Assembly (NCBI GenBank): GCA_023383815.1 | Contig: JAHDYG010000016.1 | Span: forward strand, 31,502 to 95,501 | Source: Rhodocyclaceae bacterium | GTDB lineage: Bacteria > Pseudomonadota > Gammaproteobacteria > Burkholderiales > Rhodocyclaceae | Reading direction: 5' to 3' | DNA: 64,000 nt | Shown here: positions 43,857 through 54,002 of the stretch, piece after piece | Layout of the letters: every line of letters starts with the position of its first letter | How positions within the stretch are numbered: position 1 is the stretch's first letter | The notes under the pieces: generated by a model | What the model was told of the DNA's origin: nothing | Databases searched by the model: none | The model's input: only the letters and a program-made list of their open reading frames with translations | Translations under genes and position numbers: made by a program

Positions 43857-46465
43857 TCAGGCAGATCCTCCGCCTCGCCAGCGGCGGCTGCACCTGTCGG
43901 CGCCTCACCGGACGACGCAATCTCGTCCTCGACATCCGATTCGGCGACCTTCTCGATCCCGGCCAGGCGAGTACCCTCATCGAGGTTGATCAAGGTCACA
44001 CCCTGAGTCGCACGCCCCATCTCGCGGATATCGCCCACGCGTGTGCGGATCAACACACCACCAGTCGAGATCAGCATGATCTCGTCTGCCGGCTCGACCA
44101 GGCAGGCACCGACCAGACGGCCGTTGCGGTCACTGGTCTGGATCGCGATCATGCCCTTGGTCCCGCGGCCATGGCGCGTGTACTCGGCGACCGGGGTGCG
44201 CTTGCCGTAGCCGTTCTCGGTGGCCGTCAGCACGGACAAGGCTTCGTCGCCGGTAACGAGCATCGCAATCACACGCTGGCCGTCCTCGAGGCTCATGCCA
44301 CGCACGCCCCGCGCCTCGCGTCCCATCGGCCGGACATCGCTCTCGGGAAAGCGCACAGCTTTGCCGGCATCCGAAAACAGCATCACGTCGCACGCACCAT
44401 CGGTGATGGCGACCCCGATCAGATGGTCGCCGTCGTCGAGATTCACGGCGATGATGCCAGCCTTGCGCGGATTCGAGAATGCGGTCAGGGCGGTCTTCTT
44501 GACGGTTCCGCCGGTTGTAGCCATGAACACGAAGTGGTCGTCGTCGAATCCCTGCACCGGCAGGACGGCCGTGATCTTCTCACCGTCCAGGAGCGGGAAA
44601 AGATTGACGATCGGCTTGCCACGTGCATTGCGCGCGCCCTCCGGTACTTCGTAGACCTTGAGCCAGTACACCCGGCCACGGTTCGAAAAGCACAGGACGT
44701 AGTCGTGCGTGTTGGCGACGAAAAGGCGGTCGATGAAATCATCGTCCTTCATGCCCGTCGCCTGCTTGCCGCGCCCGCCTCGACGCTGCGCACGGTAGTC
44801 GGCCAGCGGCTGGCGCTTGAAATAGCCGCCGTGCGACAAGGTGACGACCATGTCCTCTGGTGCAATCAGATCCTCGATATGGATCTCTGCCGTGTTGAGG
44901 ACGACCTCCGAGCGCCGCGGATCACCAAACTGGTTCTTCACCGACGACAACTCTTCGACGATGATCGCCGAGATCCTCTCGGGGCGCGCCAGAATGTCGA
45001 GCAGATCGGTGATCAGATCGATGACCTCGCGATACTCGCTGACGATCTTGTCCTGTTCGAGGCCCGTCAGGCGCTGCAGGCGAAGTTCGAGGATCGCCTG
45101 CGCCTGAACGTCCGACAGCCGGTAACCCTGCTGCCCTAGGCCGAACTCCGGCAGCAGGCCATCCGGCCGATAGCGGTCGGCCGTGGCACGCGCCAGCATC
45201 TGCTCGACCAGCGCAGAGCGCCAGGTGCGAGCCAGCAACTCGCGCTTGGCGTCGGCGGGGGTCGGCGCAGCCTTGATCAGGGCGATGATCTCGTCGACAT
45301 TCGACAGCGCGACCGCGAGCCCCTCCAGCACATGCCCGCGCTCGCGCGCCTTTCGCAACTCGAACACCGTCCTGCGCGTGATGACTTCGCGCCGATGCGA
45401 CAGGAAGCATTCGAGCATCTGCTTGAGGTTCAGCGTACGCGGCTTGCCTTCGACAAGCGCGACCATGTTCATGCCGAAGGTATCCTGCAGCTGTGTCTGC
45501 TTGAACAGATTGTTCAGCACGACCTCGGGCACCTCGTTGCGCTTGAGCTCGATGACCACGCGCATGCCCGACTTGTCCGATTCGTCCCGGATCTCGCTGA
45601 TGCCCTCGATCTTCTTTTCGTTCACCAGCTCGGCCATGCGCTCGAGCAGCGTGCGCTTGTTCACCTGGTAAGGCAATTCGTCGACGATGATCGCCTGCCG
45701 GTTGCCCTTCTCGAGATCCTCGAAATGCGTGCGTGCGCGCATGACCACACGTCCGCGGCCGCTGCGGTAGCCATCGTGCACGCCGGACAGGCCGTAGATC
45801 AAACCCGCAGTGGGGAAATCCGGCGCCTGTACGATCGCGATCAGCGCCTCGATGTCGATCTGCGGGTCGGCGAGCAGCGCCAGGCAGGCATCGACGACCT
45901 CCACCAGGTTGTGCGGCGGGATATTGGTCGCCATCCCGACCGCAATCCCGGACGAACCGTTGATGAGGAGGTTCGGGATACGCGCAGGCAGGATCAGGGG
46001 CTCTTTCTCGGAGCCATCGTAGTTCGGCCCGAAATCGACCGTTTCCTTGTCGATGTCCGCGAGCAACTCGTGCCCGATCCGCGCCATGCGGATCTCCGTA
46101 TACCGCATCGCCGCCGCGTTGTCGCCGTCCACCGAGCCGAAGTTGCCCTGCCCGTCGACGAGCATGTAGCGCAACGAAAAATCCTGCGCCATCCGCACAA
46201 TGGTGTCGTACACCGCCGAGTCGCCATGCGGATGGTACTTGCCGATCACATCGCCGACGATGCGTGCCGACTTCTTGTAGGCCTTGTTCCAGTCATTTGA
46301 CAGCTCGTGCATCGCAAAGAGCACCCGGCGATGCACCGGCTTCAGCCCATCACGTGCATCGGGAAGCGCACGCCCGACAATCACACTCATCGCGTAGTCG
46401 AGGTAGGAGTGCCGCATCTCCTCCTCAAGACTGATCGGCAGGGTTTCCTTGGCGAACGGGATCAT
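43853..46465 (-). CDS. gyrA: DNA gyrase subunit A
   Basis: Breaks and rejoins DNA in negative supercoiling. The 870-residue product matches E. coli numbering at the N-terminus: catalytic Tyr122 (AMRYTEIRM), Ser83 and Asp87 in the quinolone region [13 protein letters not shown], so no resistance substitutions are present. The GyrA box QRRGGRG in the C-terminal pinwheel is intact. The ATG at 46465 ([17 protein letters not shown]) is the family start. It heads a leftward supraoperon that continues through serC and the aromatic genes. Confidence 0.97.
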   Translation of the reverse strand: MIPFAKETLPISLEEEMRHSYLDYAMSVIVGRALPDARDGLKPVHRRVLFAMHELSNDWNKAYKKSARIVGDVIGKYHPHGDSAVYDTIVRMAQDFSLRYMLVDGQGNFGSVDGDNAAAMRYTEIRMARIGHELLADIDKETVDFGPNYDGSEKEPLILPARIPNLLINGSSGIAVGMATNIPPHNLVEVVDACLALLADPQIDIEALIAIVQAPDFPTAGLIYGLSGVHDGYRSGRGRVVMRARTHFEDLEKGNRQAIIVDELPYQVNKRTLLERMAELVNEKKIEGISEIRDESDKSGMRVVIELKRNEVPEVVLNNLFKQTQLQDTFGMNMVALVEGKPRTLNLKQMLECFLSHRREVITRRTVFELRKARERGHVLEGLAVALSNVDEIIALIKAAPTPADAKRELLARTWRSALVEQMLARATADRYRPDGLLPEFGLGQQGYRLSDVQAQAILELRLQRLTGLEQDKIVSEYREVIDLITDLLDILARPERISAIIVEELSSVKNQFGDPRRSEVVLNTAEIHIEDLIAPEDMVVTLSHGGYFKRQPLADYRAQRRGGRGKQATGMKDDDFIDRLFVANTHDYVLCFSNRGRVYWLKVYEVPEGARNARGKPIVNLFPLLDGEKITAVLPVQGFDDDHFVFMATTGGTVKKTALTAFSNPRKAGIIAVNLDDGDHLIGVAITDGACDVMLFSDAGKAVRFPESDVRPMGREARGVRGMSLEDGQRVIAMLVTGDEALSVLTATENGYGKRTPVAEYTRHGRGTKGMIAIQTSDRNGRLVGACLVEPADEIMLISTGGVLIRTRVGDIREMGRATQGVTLINLDEGTRLAGIEKVAESDVEDEIASSGEAPTGAAAAGEAEDLPE

Positions 46466-46695
46466 CTCGGAATGGCGGACGGAACCGCATGAAACAAAAC
46501 GTGGAATCTTACCATGCCGAGCACGGCAAGGCGCCTGTACAATGGCATTGCATCGCCCTTGCGCCGAGCGGTCCGGTGACGGCACGTCCGCTGCACGCAC
46601 GGTTCATCGCTGTGCAACGCCATGGGAGTATGCTTAAATGTCTACAAGGTATAAAAGCCGGCAATAACGAATAATTCTTTATCTGCGGAGGAATC

Positions 46696-47397
46696 ATGAA
46701 TCTCGGAAAGTTCTCGCTGTCCGCCCTCCTTGGGGCGGTCATGGCCGTCAGCGCATTCACGGCGCAGGCGCAGGATGTGGTAATGGACAAAGGCGGCGTC
46801 ATCCCCTACGTCATCGACTCGCGCAACGTCGTCGCGCGCAGCGGGACTGGCCTGTGCTGGCGCACCGGATTCTGGAGCCCGGCCCTTGCCGCTTCGGCGA
46901 TGGCCGGACAGTTCCCGGCTGGCTGCGCATGCGACAAGGACATCGTCCCCCAGGACAAGTGCAAGGCACCTGAGGCCGCCGCGCCGGCGCCCGCCCCCGC
47001 TCCTGCCGCTGCCAAGCCGATCGTGCTGTCCGCCAAGGCGCTGTTCGGCTTCGACAAGGCGGTGCTGACCCAGGCCGGCAAGGAAGCGATCGATCGCGAA
47101 GTCATCGCCAAGCTGCCGCAGGCCGGCGAGATCCAGATGGTGACCGTCGAAGGGCACACGGACCGCATCGGCTCGCATCAGTACAATCAGGCCCTTTCCG
47201 AGCGTCGCGCGATGGCCGTCAAGAACTACCTGGTGCAGAAGGGCATCAAGGCCGACCTCATCGATGCGATCGGGTACGGCAAGACCAGCCCGGTGCCGGG
47301 CGTGAGCTGCCCCGACTCGCTGGGTCGCGCCAAGCTCATCGAGTGTCTTGAGCCGCATCGCCGTGTTCAGGTGCAAATCAAGACCAAGGCGAAGTAA
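46696..47397 (+). CDS. ompA: OmpA-family outer membrane protein, copy 1
   Basis: A 233-residue outer-membrane protein: signal peptide (SAFTAQAQ), a short conserved N-terminal region with VIPYVIDSRNVVARSGTGLC, an Ala-Pro linker and a C-terminal OmpA peptidoglycan-binding domain (FGFDKAVLT; VEGHTDRIGS). There is no full eight-stranded barrel, so the N-terminal region differs from E. coli OmpA; this compact form is typical of Betaproteobacteria. GGAGGAATC precedes the ATG, and a possible -10 (TATAAA) lies at 46650-46655. A close paralogue lies at 48947. Confidence 0.92.
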   Translation: MNLGKFSLSALLGAVMAVSAFTAQAQDVVMDKGGVIPYVIDSRNVVARSGTGLCWRTGFWSPALAASAMAGQFPAGCACDKDIVPQDKCKAPEAAAPAPAPAPAAAKPIVLSAKALFGFDKAVLTQAGKEAIDREVIAKLPQAGEIQMVTVEGHTDRIGSHQYNQALSERRAMAVKNYLVQKGIKADLIDAIGYGKTSPVPGVSCPDSLGRAKLIECLEPHRRVQVQIKTKAK

Positions 47398-47415
47398 GTC
47401 TCCCTGGGTCGCGAG

Positions 47416-47441
47416 AAACCCCGCCATTGAGCGGGGTTTTT
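47416..47441 (+). terminator. Rho-independent terminator after ompA copy 1
   Basis: AAACCCCGC/GCGGGGTTT stem (47416-47439) with a 6-base loop followed by further T residues, 19 bases after the stop codon. Confidence 0.9.
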
Positions 47442-47520
47442 CATTTCTGCCCCCCTTTTCGATGTCGTTCCGTTTCCCCCGAGCATCGAACCGCTTCATG
47501 CAGCTTCGGAGGTGTTCCCC

Positions 47521-48840
47521 ATGGAAGACCAGGTCGACCTGATCGTCAGCGCGCGCTGGGTCGTTCCCGTCGAACCCGCCAACACGGTGCTCGAACAGCA
47601 CGCGGTCGCGGTCCGGGCTGGCAGAATCGTGACGGTCGGACCCACGGAGGAGATGCTTCGCCGTCATGCCGCAGCCCGGCACGTCGCGCTCGACGACCAT
47701 GTTCTGATTCCCGGTCTCATCAACCTGCACGGCCATTCGGCGATGTCCCTGATGCGCGGCATCGCGGACGATCTGCCGCTGATGCGCTGGCTCCAGGAGG
47801 CGATCTGGCCGAACGAGGCGAGGCACGTCAGCCCCGCATTCGTGCGTGATGGCACCTTGCTCGCTGCAGCCGAGATGCTCTCCGGTGGGATCACGACCTG
47901 CAACGAGATGTACTTCTATCCGGACGAAGCCGCAAGCGCCTTTGATGAGGCCGGCATGCGTGCGGTCGTGGGCATTGCCGTACTCGAGTTCCCGACCCCG
48001 TATGCCTCGAACGCCGACGAGTACTTCTGCAAGGGGCTCGCCGCACGTGATCGCTGGCTCGGCCATTCGCACATCCGGTTCGCACTGGCTCCGCACGCCC
48101 CGTATACAGTCGGAGATGAATCTTTCGGGAGGATCGTCACCCTTGCGGGAGAACTGGACTGCCCGGTCCACATGCACATCCACGAAACTGCACAGGAAAT
48201 CGCAGACTCGCTGAAACAGTACGGCGCACGACCGCTTGCCCGCCTCGCCGGGCTTGGCGTCCTCGGCAGCAACCTGATCGGCGTTCACGCCGTGCACCTG
48301 GACTCCAGCGATCTCGACCTGCTCGTCCGCCATGGATGCAGCATCGCCCACTGCCCGACTTCGAACATGAAGCTTGCGAGCGGCATCGCACCTGTCGCAA
48401 GGCTCATCGAAGCGGGATTGCAGGTTGGCCTCGGCACCGATGGCGCGGCCAGCAATAACCGTATCGACCTGTTTCAGGAGATGCGCCAGGCCGCCCTGCT
48501 TGCAAAGGTTTCGACGCTCGATGCAACCGCCATCCCTGCTCACGTCGCACTGCGCATGGCTACGCTCGATGCCGCACGCGCCCTTGGTCTCGACCAGATC
48601 ACGGGATCGATCCGCGCGGGCAAGCATGCCGACCTCTGCGCGGTCTCGCTTGATGCGCTCGACACCCACCCCTGCTTCGACCCGGTTTCGCACCTGATCT
48701 ACGTCGCGGGCCGCGAGCACGTCACCCACGTCTGGGTGGATGGCGAACTCCGCGTTGAGAACCGGAGCTTGTTGTTCAAAAACAACAACGATGAATTGAA
48801 AGGGCTTTCTGCACTATGGCAGACTAAACTTCAGTGCTGA
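47521..48840 (+). CDS. mtaD: 5-methylthioadenosine/S-adenosylhomocysteine deaminase
   Basis: Amidohydrolase-superfamily (TRZ/ATZ) deaminase of 439 residues. Metal ligands are visible in INLHGHSAMSLMRG, HMHIHETAQE, GVHAVHLD and GTDGAASNN. It would deaminate methylthioadenosine or S-adenosylhomocysteine to the inosine forms, an alternative salvage route; related enzymes act on other purine-like rings, so substrate is probable but not certain. GGAGGT precedes the ATG. It lies between two OmpA paralogues and before ubiG, a methyltransferase that makes S-adenosylhomocysteine. Confidence 0.9.
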   Translation: MEDQVDLIVSARWVVPVEPANTVLEQHAVAVRAGRIVTVGPTEEMLRRHAAARHVALDDHVLIPGLINLHGHSAMSLMRGIADDLPLMRWLQEAIWPNEARHVSPAFVRDGTLLAAAEMLSGGITTCNEMYFYPDEAASAFDEAGMRAVVGIAVLEFPTPYASNADEYFCKGLAARDRWLGHSHIRFALAPHAPYTVGDESFGRIVTLAGELDCPVHMHIHETAQEIADSLKQYGARPLARLAGLGVLGSNLIGVHAVHLDSSDLDLLVRHGCSIAHCPTSNMKLASGIAPVARLIEAGLQVGLGTDGAASNNRIDLFQEMRQAALLAKVSTLDATAIPAHVALRMATLDAARALGLDQITGSIRAGKHADLCAVSLDALDTHPCFDPVSHLIYVAGREHVTHVWVDGELRVENRSLLFKNNNDELKGLSALWQTKLQC

Positions 48841-48946
48841 ATGGTCCGTGCAGCGCGCAATTGCCCGCAGCGGTCTTTTCGGCGCCCCGGTTCGCCCGGG
48901 GAGACCCCACCGAACGAATCCCTCCCTTTCTGCCAAGAGGACAACA

Positions 48947-49651
48947 ATGATCACTCGAACCAAGAAGCAGCTTCTCGCGCTCGCCGCCATCGCATCACTC
49001 GGACTTTCCACTCCCGTTCTCGCGCAGACCAAGGACGTGGTCGTCACCCCTGGAGGCGTGATCCCCTACGTCATCGATTCGCGTAATGTCGTCGCGCGCA
49101 GCGGTACCGGCCTGTGCTGGCGCACCGGATTCTGGAGCCCCGCAGCCGCCCAGACTGCGATGGCGGGCCAGTTCCCGGTCGGGTGTGCATGTGACAGCGA
49201 CATCGTGCCGAAGGAAAAATGCACGGTCGAGGCAGCGGCACCGGCACCCGCCCCCGCCGCTCCGAAGCCTGCTGCCGAGAAGGTGAAACTGTCGGCCGAC
49301 GCGCTGTTCGACTTCGACAAGGCCGTCCTCAAGCCCGAAGGCAAGGCCAAGCTCGACAATCTTGCCGCACAGGCCGGCAAGCTGCGCCTTGAAGTGGTGC
49401 TCGCCGTCGGTCATACCGATCGCATCGGCTCGGTCGCATACAACCAGAAGCTCTCGGAGCGTCGCGCCGAAGCAGTGAAGGCCTACCTCGTGTCGAAGGG
49501 GATCGAAAGCAACCGGATCTACACTGAAGGCAAGGGCGAAAGCCAGCCTGTCACTGGAACCCAGTGCAACAACGCCGGTGGTCGTAGCGCACTGATTGCC
49601 TGCCTGCAGCCGGATCGCCGGGTCGAGATCGAGCTGATCGGCACCAAGTAA
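48947..49651 (+). CDS. ompA: OmpA-family outer membrane protein, copy 2
   Basis: A 234-residue paralogue of the gene at 46696, with signal peptide (LGLSTPVLAQ), the same conserved N-terminal block (VIPYVIDSRNVVARSGTGLC), an Ala-Pro linker and an OmpA domain (FDFDKAVLK; VGHTDRIGSVAYNQ; ending DRRVEIELIGTK). Four cysteines match between the copies. The ATG at 48947 follows AAGAGG; the in-frame extension upstream lacks a signal peptide. The pair probably arose by duplication around mtaD. Confidence 0.92.
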   Translation: MITRTKKQLLALAAIASLGLSTPVLAQTKDVVVTPGGVIPYVIDSRNVVARSGTGLCWRTGFWSPAAAQTAMAGQFPVGCACDSDIVPKEKCTVEAAAPAPAPAAPKPAAEKVKLSADALFDFDKAVLKPEGKAKLDNLAAQAGKLRLEVVLAVGHTDRIGSVAYNQKLSERRAEAVKAYLVSKGIESNRIYTEGKGESQPVTGTQCNNAGGRSALIACLQPDRRVEIELIGTK

Positions 49652-49673
49652 TCACGAGTCTTCCGAAGCTTCC

Positions 49674-49704
49674 GAAAGGCCCTGCGCTGCAGGGCCTTTC
49701 TTTT
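49674..49704 (+). terminator. Rho-independent terminator after ompA copy 2
   Basis: A perfect 12-base-pair stem GAAAGGCCCTGC/GCAGGGCCTTTC (49674-49700) with a 3-base loop, followed by TTTT. Confidence 0.92.
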
Positions 49705-49750
49705 GGTGTTACAGTTTCCGCCCCTTGACTCAAGAGGACGATCTTTCCCA

Positions 49751-50452
49751 ATGAGCGCGAATGCCGACCCGGCCGAACTGCGCAAGTTCAGCGATCTCGC
49801 CCACCGGTGGTGGGATCCCGCGTCCGAGTTCAAACCGCTGCATGACATCAACCCGCTGCGCCTGGAGTGGATCGACCGGAATGCCGCGCTCGCCGGAAAG
49901 CGCGTGCTCGACGTTGGCTGCGGCGGCGGCATCCTCTCGGAAGGAATGGCCGCCGCGGGTGCCGACGTCACCGGGATCGATCTGTCGGATAAGGCCCTTG
50001 GCGTTGCCCGGCTGCATCTGTTCGAGAGCGGCCTGAGGGTGGATTACCGCCACATCGGCGCCGAAGAATTCGCGCGCGAAGCACCCGCACAGTTCGACGT
50101 GGTCACCTGCATGGAGTTGCTGGAGCACGTTCCGGATCCGGCAAGCACCGTAACGGCCTGCGCCCAACTCGTCCGTCCGGGCGGGCATGTCTTCTTTTCG
50201 ACCCTCAACCGCAACCTCAAGAGCTACCTCTTTGCGGTGATTGGCGCCGAGTACGTGCTGCAGCTTCTGCCCAAGGGTACGCACGAGTACTCAAAGTTCC
50301 TGCGCCCCTCCGAGCTCGCACGCCATTGCAGGCATGCGGGGCTCGACACAGGCGAACTCATCGGCATGAGCTACAACCCGCTGTCACGCCGCTACGCATT
50401 GGGGGCCGACACGAGCGTCAATTACCTTCTTCATGCCCGGCGCCCGACCTGA
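49751..50452 (+). CDS. ubiG: ubiquinone biosynthesis O-methyltransferase UbiG
   Basis: SAM-dependent enzyme for both O-methylations of ubiquinone synthesis, 233 residues. Class I motif [16 protein letters not shown] and the UbiG N-terminus [20 protein letters not shown] are present. GAGGA lies about 12 bases before the ATG. Gph follows with a 20-base overlap, the usual ubiG-gph pairing in Betaproteobacteria. Confidence 0.95.
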   Translation: MSANADPAELRKFSDLAHRWWDPASEFKPLHDINPLRLEWIDRNAALAGKRVLDVGCGGGILSEGMAAAGADVTGIDLSDKALGVARLHLFESGLRVDYRHIGAEEFAREAPAQFDVVTCMELLEHVPDPASTVTACAQLVRPGGHVFFSTLNRNLKSYLFAVIGAEYVLQLLPKGTHEYSKFLRPSELARHCRHAGLDTGELIGMSYNPLSRRYALGADTSVNYLLHARRPT

Positions 50453-51107
50453 AGCCATCCTGTTCGATCTCGATGGCACGCTCGCCGATACCGCACCCGA
50501 CCTCGGCGCTACGGCCAACCTTCTGCGAGAGGAGTGCGGACTTGCCCCGCTGCCGCTCGACCAGTTGCGTCCGCACACTTCCTCAGGCGTTCGCGGCATG
50601 CTCCGTGTCGCGTTCGGGATCGGTACCGAGCACACGCACTATGCGGGGCTCGCAGAACGTTTTCTCGATCGCTACGCCGACAGACTCTGCATTGACACCC
50701 GCCTCTACGAAGGGATCCCGGAATTGCTGTCGACACTGGATGCGTATTCCATCGAATGGGGGGTGGTCACCAACAAGCGTCAGCGCTTCACCCATCCCCT
50801 GATCGAAGCGCTTGGCCTCGCGCAGCGCACCCGCTGCGTCATCAGTGGAGATTCGGCCGAGCGCCCGAAGCCGGCACCGGATCCGCTGCTCCTGGCCTGC
50901 CGCGTCCTCTCCGTCAGGCCGGACCGCTGCGTTTACGTAGGCGACGATCTGCGCGACATCGTGGCGGGCAAGGCAGCCGGCATGGGTACGGTTGCCGCAG
51001 CGTACGGCTACCTCGGCGTCGACACGCCAATCACACGGTGGGAGGCGGATGCAATCATCGAGACTCCCGGGGAACTCCTTGGCGTGATCGGAATCCGAGC
51101 GTGGTAA
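50433..51107 (+). CDS. gph: phosphoglycolate phosphatase (HAD family)
   Basis: Removes phosphate from 2-phosphoglycolate formed during DNA repair or by oxygenase activity. The 224-residue HAD hydrolase has motif [12 protein letters not shown], motif II VVTNK, motif III lysine in ERPKPAPDP and motif [10 protein letters not shown], with a helical cap after motif I. The start lies within the last 20 bases of ubiG. The gene ends 54 bases before ssrA. Confidence 0.94.
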   Translation: MPGARPEAILFDLDGTLADTAPDLGATANLLREECGLAPLPLDQLRPHTSSGVRGMLRVAFGIGTEHTHYAGLAERFLDRYADRLCIDTRLYEGIPELLSTLDAYSIEWGVVTNKRQRFTHPLIEALGLAQRTRCVISGDSAERPKPAPDPLLLACRVLSVRPDRCVYVGDDLRDIVAGKAAGMGTVAAAYGYLGVDTPITRWEADAIIETPGELLGVIGIRAW

Positions 51108-51161
51108 GATCCGCAAAGGCAGTCCTGAATCGCATCGAGGACTGCTGGCGCAGTCTGACCT

Positions 51162-51539
51162 GGGGCCGACCTGGCTTCGACGTGGGTCGCGAAGCAGTGC
51201 AGTGCATACCGAGGACCAGTCCCCTCGTAAATCCATCTGGAAAATCACAAACGCCAACGACGAGCGTTTCGCTCTCGCCGCTTAATCCCGGCGGGCGCTG
51301 CACCGGCAGGTCTCTGGGCCGGGTGGTCTTAGCGTAAGCTGAGCCGCTGCAGTGTCATTTTCAGAGACTCGCGAGTTGCGCCGGGTTACTTGGCGCAACA
51401 GCTAAAGGTAAGGTAACTCGCCCCTTGCCGGCCTGCCAGGCGGCTAAGCCGGGGGTTAAATCCAAATAGCCGGGCTAAGTATGTAGATCTGTCTGTAGAG
51501 GGCTTGCGGACGGGGGTTCGATTCCCCCCGGCTCCACCA
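51162..51539 (+). ncRNA. ssrA: transfer-messenger RNA (tmRNA)
   Basis: The 5' end GGGGCCG pairs with CGGCTCC before ACCA at the 3' end to form the tRNA-like acceptor, with GGTTCGATTCC as T-arm. The tag reading frame starts at GCC 51253 and reads ANDERFALAA, then TAA at 51283-51285; Betaproteobacteria use this tag. Together with trans-translation factor SmpB it rescues stalled ribosomes. The 3' end is intact although an integrative element follows directly, as expected when the element restores the gene end. A possible -10 (TAAGAT) lies at 51105-51110. Confidence 0.96.
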
Positions 51540-51546
51540 TTACCCT

Positions 51547-51705
51547 GTAGCACCAAGTAGCAAGAAGGCTCAGAAACCCGCGTAGCTCAAGGCTTCGCGG
51601 GTTTTTTCTTGTGTCACCCCGTAGCACCAAGTAGCAAGAAGGCTCAGAAACCCGCGTAGCTCAAGGCTTCGCGGGTTTTTTCTTGTGTCACCCCGTAGCA
51701 CCAAG
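51547..51705 (+). repeat. 74-bp tandem repeat, each unit carrying a terminator
   Basis: Two full copies (51547-51620, 51621-51694) and an 11-base start of a third (51695-51705) follow ssrA. Each full copy contains the hairpin AAACCCGCG/CGCGGGTTT with an inner AGC/GCT extension and six T (51574-51607 and 51648-51681). The result is a double Rho-independent terminator between ssrA and the integrase gene. Confidence 0.92.
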
Positions 51706-51715
51706 AGGCACGCCA

Positions 51716-51777
51716 TACCGTCACTTTTGACGGTACACTTGACGGTATACCGACACCCGCCGCGAGGTATACCGTCA
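51716..51777. promoter_or_regulatory. left arm-type integrase sites over the int promoter region
   Basis: TGACGGTA occurs twice with a 12-base period (51728-51735 and 51740-51747), and its reverse TACCGTCA at 51716-51723 and 51770-51777, the last touching the integrase ATG. A matching pair lies at the right end of the element. They are best read as arm-type sites of the integrase, which would then also repress its own gene. Confidence 0.6.
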
Positions 51778-52997
51778 TGCCCCTTACCGATACCGCCATC
51801 CGCCAGGCCAAGCCGGGCGACAAGGCCCGCAAGCTGCCGGATGAGAAATCGCTCTATCTCTTGATTAAGCCGACCGGCGGCAAGCTCTGGCGCATGGACT
51901 ACCGCTTCGGCGGCAAGCGCAAGACGCTCTCCCTCGGCGCCTACCCTGACGTCACCCTGTCCATGGCGCGGACGCTGCGGGACGATGCCCGCCGGCTCCT
52001 GGCGGGCGAGATCGACCCCGGCGAGCACCGCAAGGTGCAGCAGGCGGCCAAGGCCGAACGCGACGCGAACAGCTTCGAAACCATCGCGCGGGAGTGGTAC
52101 GCCAAGATGGCGCCCACTTGGGTACCGTCGCACGGCGAGAAGATCATCCGCCGCCTGGAGCGCGACATCTTCCCCTGGCTGGGCGAAAAGCCCATTGTCG
52201 ACATCACCGCCCCCGATCTGCTGGCGACCATCCGCCGCATCGAGAGCCGCGGCCGGCTCGAAACCGCGCACCGCGCCCTGCAGAACTGCGGGCAGGTCTT
52301 CCGCTACGCCATCGCCACCGGCCGGGCCCAGCGCGATCCAGCGGGCGATCTGCGCGGCGCGCTGCCGCCTGTGCGGGAAAACCACTTCGCCGCCATCACC
52401 GACCCGCAGGAAGTCGGCGCCCTGCTCCGGGCCATCGACGGCTTCACCGGCACGGTCATCGTCAAGTCCGCCCTGAAGCTGGCGCCGCTGCTCTTCACCA
52501 GGCCCGGCGAACTGCGCAAGGCGCAGTGGGCGGATATGGACCTGGAGGCCGGCGAGTGGCGCTACTTCGTCACCAAGACCCGCAGCGAACACCTCGTGCC
52601 CCTGGCCCGCCAGGCGGTAGAGATCCTGCGCGAGCTGCACCCCATGACCGGGCACAACCCGAATGTCTTTCCCGGCATGCGCGACCACGCCAAGCCCATG
52701 AGCGAGGCCGCCATCAATGCCGCGCTGCGGCGCATGGGCTACGACACCAAGACCGAGATCACCGGCCACGGCTTTCGCGCCATGGCACGCACCATCCTGC
52801 ACGAACACCTGGGCTTCGAGCCGGCCGTCATCGAGCACCAGCTGGCGCACCGGGTGCCGGATGCCCTGGGCACCGCCTACAACCGAACGAAGTTCCTGCC
52901 CCAGCGCAAGGCGATGATGCAGGCATGGGCGGACTGGCTGGACAAGCAGCGCAAGGGGGCGGACGTGATTCCGTTCAACCAGTCACAGGCCGGTTAA
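51777..52997 (+). CDS. int: P4-type tyrosine integrase of element 1
   Basis: A 406-residue site-specific recombinase. Residues 1-85 form the DUF4102 arm-binding domain (MPLTDTAIRQAKPGDKARKL), residues 100-190 the SAM-like core-binding domain, and residues 210-390 the catalytic domain with Arg in LLFTRPGELRKAQW, HxxR in GHGFRAMARTIL, His in QLAHRVPD and the nucleophilic Tyr in GTAYNRTKFL. Members of this family often use tRNA or ssrA 3' ends. It starts 238 bases after ssrA and probably catalyses insertion there. Confidence 0.96.
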   Translation: MPLTDTAIRQAKPGDKARKLPDEKSLYLLIKPTGGKLWRMDYRFGGKRKTLSLGAYPDVTLSMARTLRDDARRLLAGEIDPGEHRKVQQAAKAERDANSFETIAREWYAKMAPTWVPSHGEKIIRRLERDIFPWLGEKPIVDITAPDLLATIRRIESRGRLETAHRALQNCGQVFRYAIATGRAQRDPAGDLRGALPPVRENHFAAITDPQEVGALLRAIDGFTGTVIVKSALKLAPLLFTRPGELRKAQWADMDLEAGEWRYFVTKTRSEHLVPLARQAVEILRELHPMTGHNPNVFPGMRDHAKPMSEAAINAALRRMGYDTKTEITGHGFRAMARTILHEHLGFEPAVIEHQLAHRVPDALGTAYNRTKFLPQRKAMMQAWADWLDKQRKGADVIPFNQSQAG

Positions 52998-53097
52998 GGC
53001 CACCGAGCAAGCCGCGCCTATCCCGACGGGGAGAAAAGCCGGACACCTGGCCGGCCTGGCGTGGCACCTTTCACCAGGTCGCCGCATAGGTGGGCGA

Positions 53098-53898
53098 ATG
53101 ACTGCAATCGAGCGAGTCGAGTCGTTCTTGCGTGCTGAGCGCGCCAGTCTTCTTGAGCAAAGAATCTGGTCATCCAATGTCATCGTTATCGATAACCTGT
53201 TGGTGAATTCGCTGAATCTCGCGGCGGCGTACGACGATATTCTCGAACAGGCCCCGCCCGGTACGTTTGGCACCTGGAGCATGCGGCAAGAGGCATGGCA
53301 GCGCATCTTCCTGGTCATCATCGATACGGCCGCCGGCTGGTCGCCTGCCCGGGTAGGCGAGTCACGTGACGCAGTAAGTCATGTTGCCGACCTCTCCGAC
53401 AAGATCGCCAAGAAGGCGCGCGAACTGGCGCTTCTGCTGCGAAAGCGCGATTCCCACAGGGAGAAGCACAACATCAGCGGGCCGATGGACTATCACCCCG
53501 TCGACATGATCGAGCTGGCGGCCGAACGCAGTGAGCAGGCGCATGCGTATCAAAAGTGGGTTTCTCCTCTTCTATCCCCAATTGCGGGCGACTTCGACCT
53601 GAAGTATTGGCCCCGAACAGCCGACTTTCTTGAAGCACTCGCTGACCTTCAGTCCGAGCCGATAGCGCCCTATGGCGAGTTATCCCGTGCCGCAATGAGC
53701 AGAAGACAGAGAGGCCCGCTCGAATTTGTACGGGCGCTGTATCAGTCGCTCGACCACCTTGCGACCTATGAAGACATCCGCGTTAAACTTTGTCACCGGA
53801 CGATTGCTGAGATCACGAATGCGGCGCTCGCCCTGTGTGAGCCTTTGACCAGTGAGTCGATAAAGTCCGCTCGCTCCTACCAACGCCGGAGGGGGTAG
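53098..53898 (+). CDS. hypothetical protein between integrase and AlpA-like regulator
   Basis: A 266-residue soluble protein that I do not recognise. It is mostly helical by composition, with a hydrophobic stretch NVIVIDNLLVNSLNLAAAYDDIL early, a Lys/Arg-rich middle (KIAKKARELALLLRKRDSHREKH) and a basic C-terminus (SARSYQRRRG). No signal peptide, catalytic motif or HTH is evident. Base composition is less GC-rich than the integrase, hinting at separate acquisition. Satellites often carry cargo genes here, including defence genes; nothing in the sequence proves that. Confidence 0.75.
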   Translation: MTAIERVESFLRAERASLLEQRIWSSNVIVIDNLLVNSLNLAAAYDDILEQAPPGTFGTWSMRQEAWQRIFLVIIDTAAGWSPARVGESRDAVSHVADLSDKIAKKARELALLLRKRDSHREKHNISGPMDYHPVDMIELAAERSEQAHAYQKWVSPLLSPIAGDFDLKYWPRTADFLEALADLQSEPIAPYGELSRAAMSRRQRGPLEFVRALYQSLDHLATYEDIRVKLCHRTIAEITNAALALCEPLTSESIKSARSYQRRRG

Positions 53899-54002
53899 AA
53901 ATCCAGCCCGCCAATCGCGCGAGTTCTTACCCTTCACCTTCTGCACGCGGTTGTTAAATCTCACTTCACCTAATGCCCACCCGGCCCAAGGAGAAGCGAG
54001 CA

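Noticed and set aside
43853..46465. Quinolone-resistance alleles in gyrA
   Set aside because: Ser83 and Asp87 are present, the usual susceptible residues.
46642..48729. 695-codon open frame on the minus strand
   Set aside because: Shadow of ompA copy 1 and mtaD, both of which have full family motifs and ribosome-binding sites.
46696..49651. Composite transposon formed by the two similar ompA copies
   Set aside because: The repeated segments are coding genes in direct orientation with no transposase, terminal inverted repeats or target duplication.
51547..51705. Possible CRISPR array
   Set aside because: The repeats are adjacent 74-bp units without spacers and contain terminators; no cas gene is in the window.
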